In this document: positions 8,194 through 8,529 of the stretch, one piece after another
Numbering within the stretch: the stretch's first letter is position 1
Layout of the letters: every line of letters starts with the position of its first letter
Source: Nitrospirota bacterium
GTDB taxonomy: Bacteria; Nitrospirota; Nitrospiria; Nitrospirales; UBA8639
NCBI GenBank assembly: GCA_020355985.1
Contig: CP070628.1
Span: 246,077 to 254,605, forward strand
Reading direction: 5' to 3'
Length of the DNA: 8,529 nt
Notes under the pieces: generated by a model
Seen by the model: the letters and a program-made list of their open reading frames with translations, nothing else
The model's database searches: none
What the model was told of the DNA's origin: nothing
Position numbers and translations under genes: made by a program

Positions 8194-8529
8194 TTAACTC
8201 GGGTCTGTCTTAAGAATAGCCAGAAACGCTTCTTGAGGGACTTCGACCCTCCCGATTTGTTTCATACGTTTTTTCCCTTCCTTTTGCTTCTCCCATAATT
8301 TCCGTTTTCTGGAAATATCCCCACCATAACATTTTGCGGTCACATTTTTCTTAAGCGCACCAATGGTTTCTCTCGCGATGATCCGTTTTCCGATAGCTGC
8401 TTGTATAGCAATTTCAAACATTTGTTTTGGAATGAGTTCTTTCATTTTTTCGGCTAATTGCCGTCCACGACTGGTGACTTTGTCCTTGTGGGCAATCATT
8501 GATAACGCATCGACAGTTTCCCCATTGAG
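8194..8529 (-). CDS. lepA: Elongation factor 4 (LepA/EF4), C-terminal fragment; the 5' part lies beyond the right edge
   Basis: This is the last 111 codons of LepA, a ribosome-associated translational GTPase that acts in translation. The reading frame is open to the window edge, so the GTPase, domain II and EF-G-like domains lie outside. What is visible is the LepA-specific C-terminal domain. It starts within the [10 protein letters not shown] segment, runs through the conserved [20 protein letters not shown] stretch and the [20 protein letters not shown] stretch, and ends with [20 protein letters not shown]. This basic domain is highly conserved from E. coli outward and inserts toward the ribosomal A site. 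The internal methionine at 8499 is not a start, because conserved LepA sequence continues upstream of it. The stop is only 7 bp before the lepB start, matching the classical lepA-lepB arrangement and suggesting co-transcription. Identification is very secure. Confidence 0.97.
   Translation of the reverse strand, partial: LNGETVDALSMIAHKDKVTSRGRQLAEKMKELIPKQMFEIAIQAAIGKRIIARETIGALKKNVTAKCYGGDISRKRKLWEKQKEGKKRMKQIGRVEVPQEAFLAILKTDPS

Overview
The window carries a dense, single-strand block of housekeeping and cell-envelope genes from a Gram-negative (diderm) bacterium. Every convincing gene lies on the minus strand, so transcription runs from the right edge to the left. The presence of Kdo (kdsA, kdsB) and heptose (rfaE1) genes means an LPS-bearing outer membrane, and a periplasmic HtrA protease fits this. 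Base composition looks to be in the mid-forties percent G+C by eye. The mix of features (stand-alone heptose kinase, metal-type KdsA, pyrG between kdsB and kdsA) suggests a non-proteobacterial or deep-branching diderm such as Nitrospirota. That placement is an impression, not a demonstration.

Layout in transcription order: 8529-8194 is the C-terminal end of lepA (EF4). Next is lepB (signal peptidase I), 7 bp away. After a 51-bp gap comes rfaE1 (heptose-7-phosphate kinase), which overlaps kdsB (CMP-Kdo synthetase) by 14 nt. A 119-bp gap follows, the longest complete one. Then pyrG (CTP synthase), kdsA (Kdo-8-phosphate synthase), pgsA (phosphatidylglycerophosphate synthase), plsY (glycerol-3-phosphate acyltransferase) and a DegP/DegQ-type htrA protease follow one another with gaps of only about 15-40 nt. 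From 358 to 99 there is a 260-bp intergenic region with small hairpins. At the left edge (98 to 1) is the beginning of an apparent lipoprotein gene.

The genes make sense together as an envelope-building cluster. LepB matures exported proteins. RfaE1, KdsB and KdsA make inner-core LPS sugar precursors. PyrG supplies CTP, the direct co-substrate of KdsB and the source of the CDP-diacylglycerol used by PgsA. PlsY makes the lysophosphatidate that starts phospholipid synthesis. HtrA handles periplasmic protein quality control.

I see no mobile elements, CRISPR arrays, tRNA or rRNA genes, and no sign of an undescribed system; this is mostly an ordinary conserved region. The points most worth a second look are a non-canonical metal-binding motif in KdsB, an internal start with a strong Shine-Dalgarno sequence in pgsA, a cysteine pair in LepB, and the lipoprotein start at the left edge.
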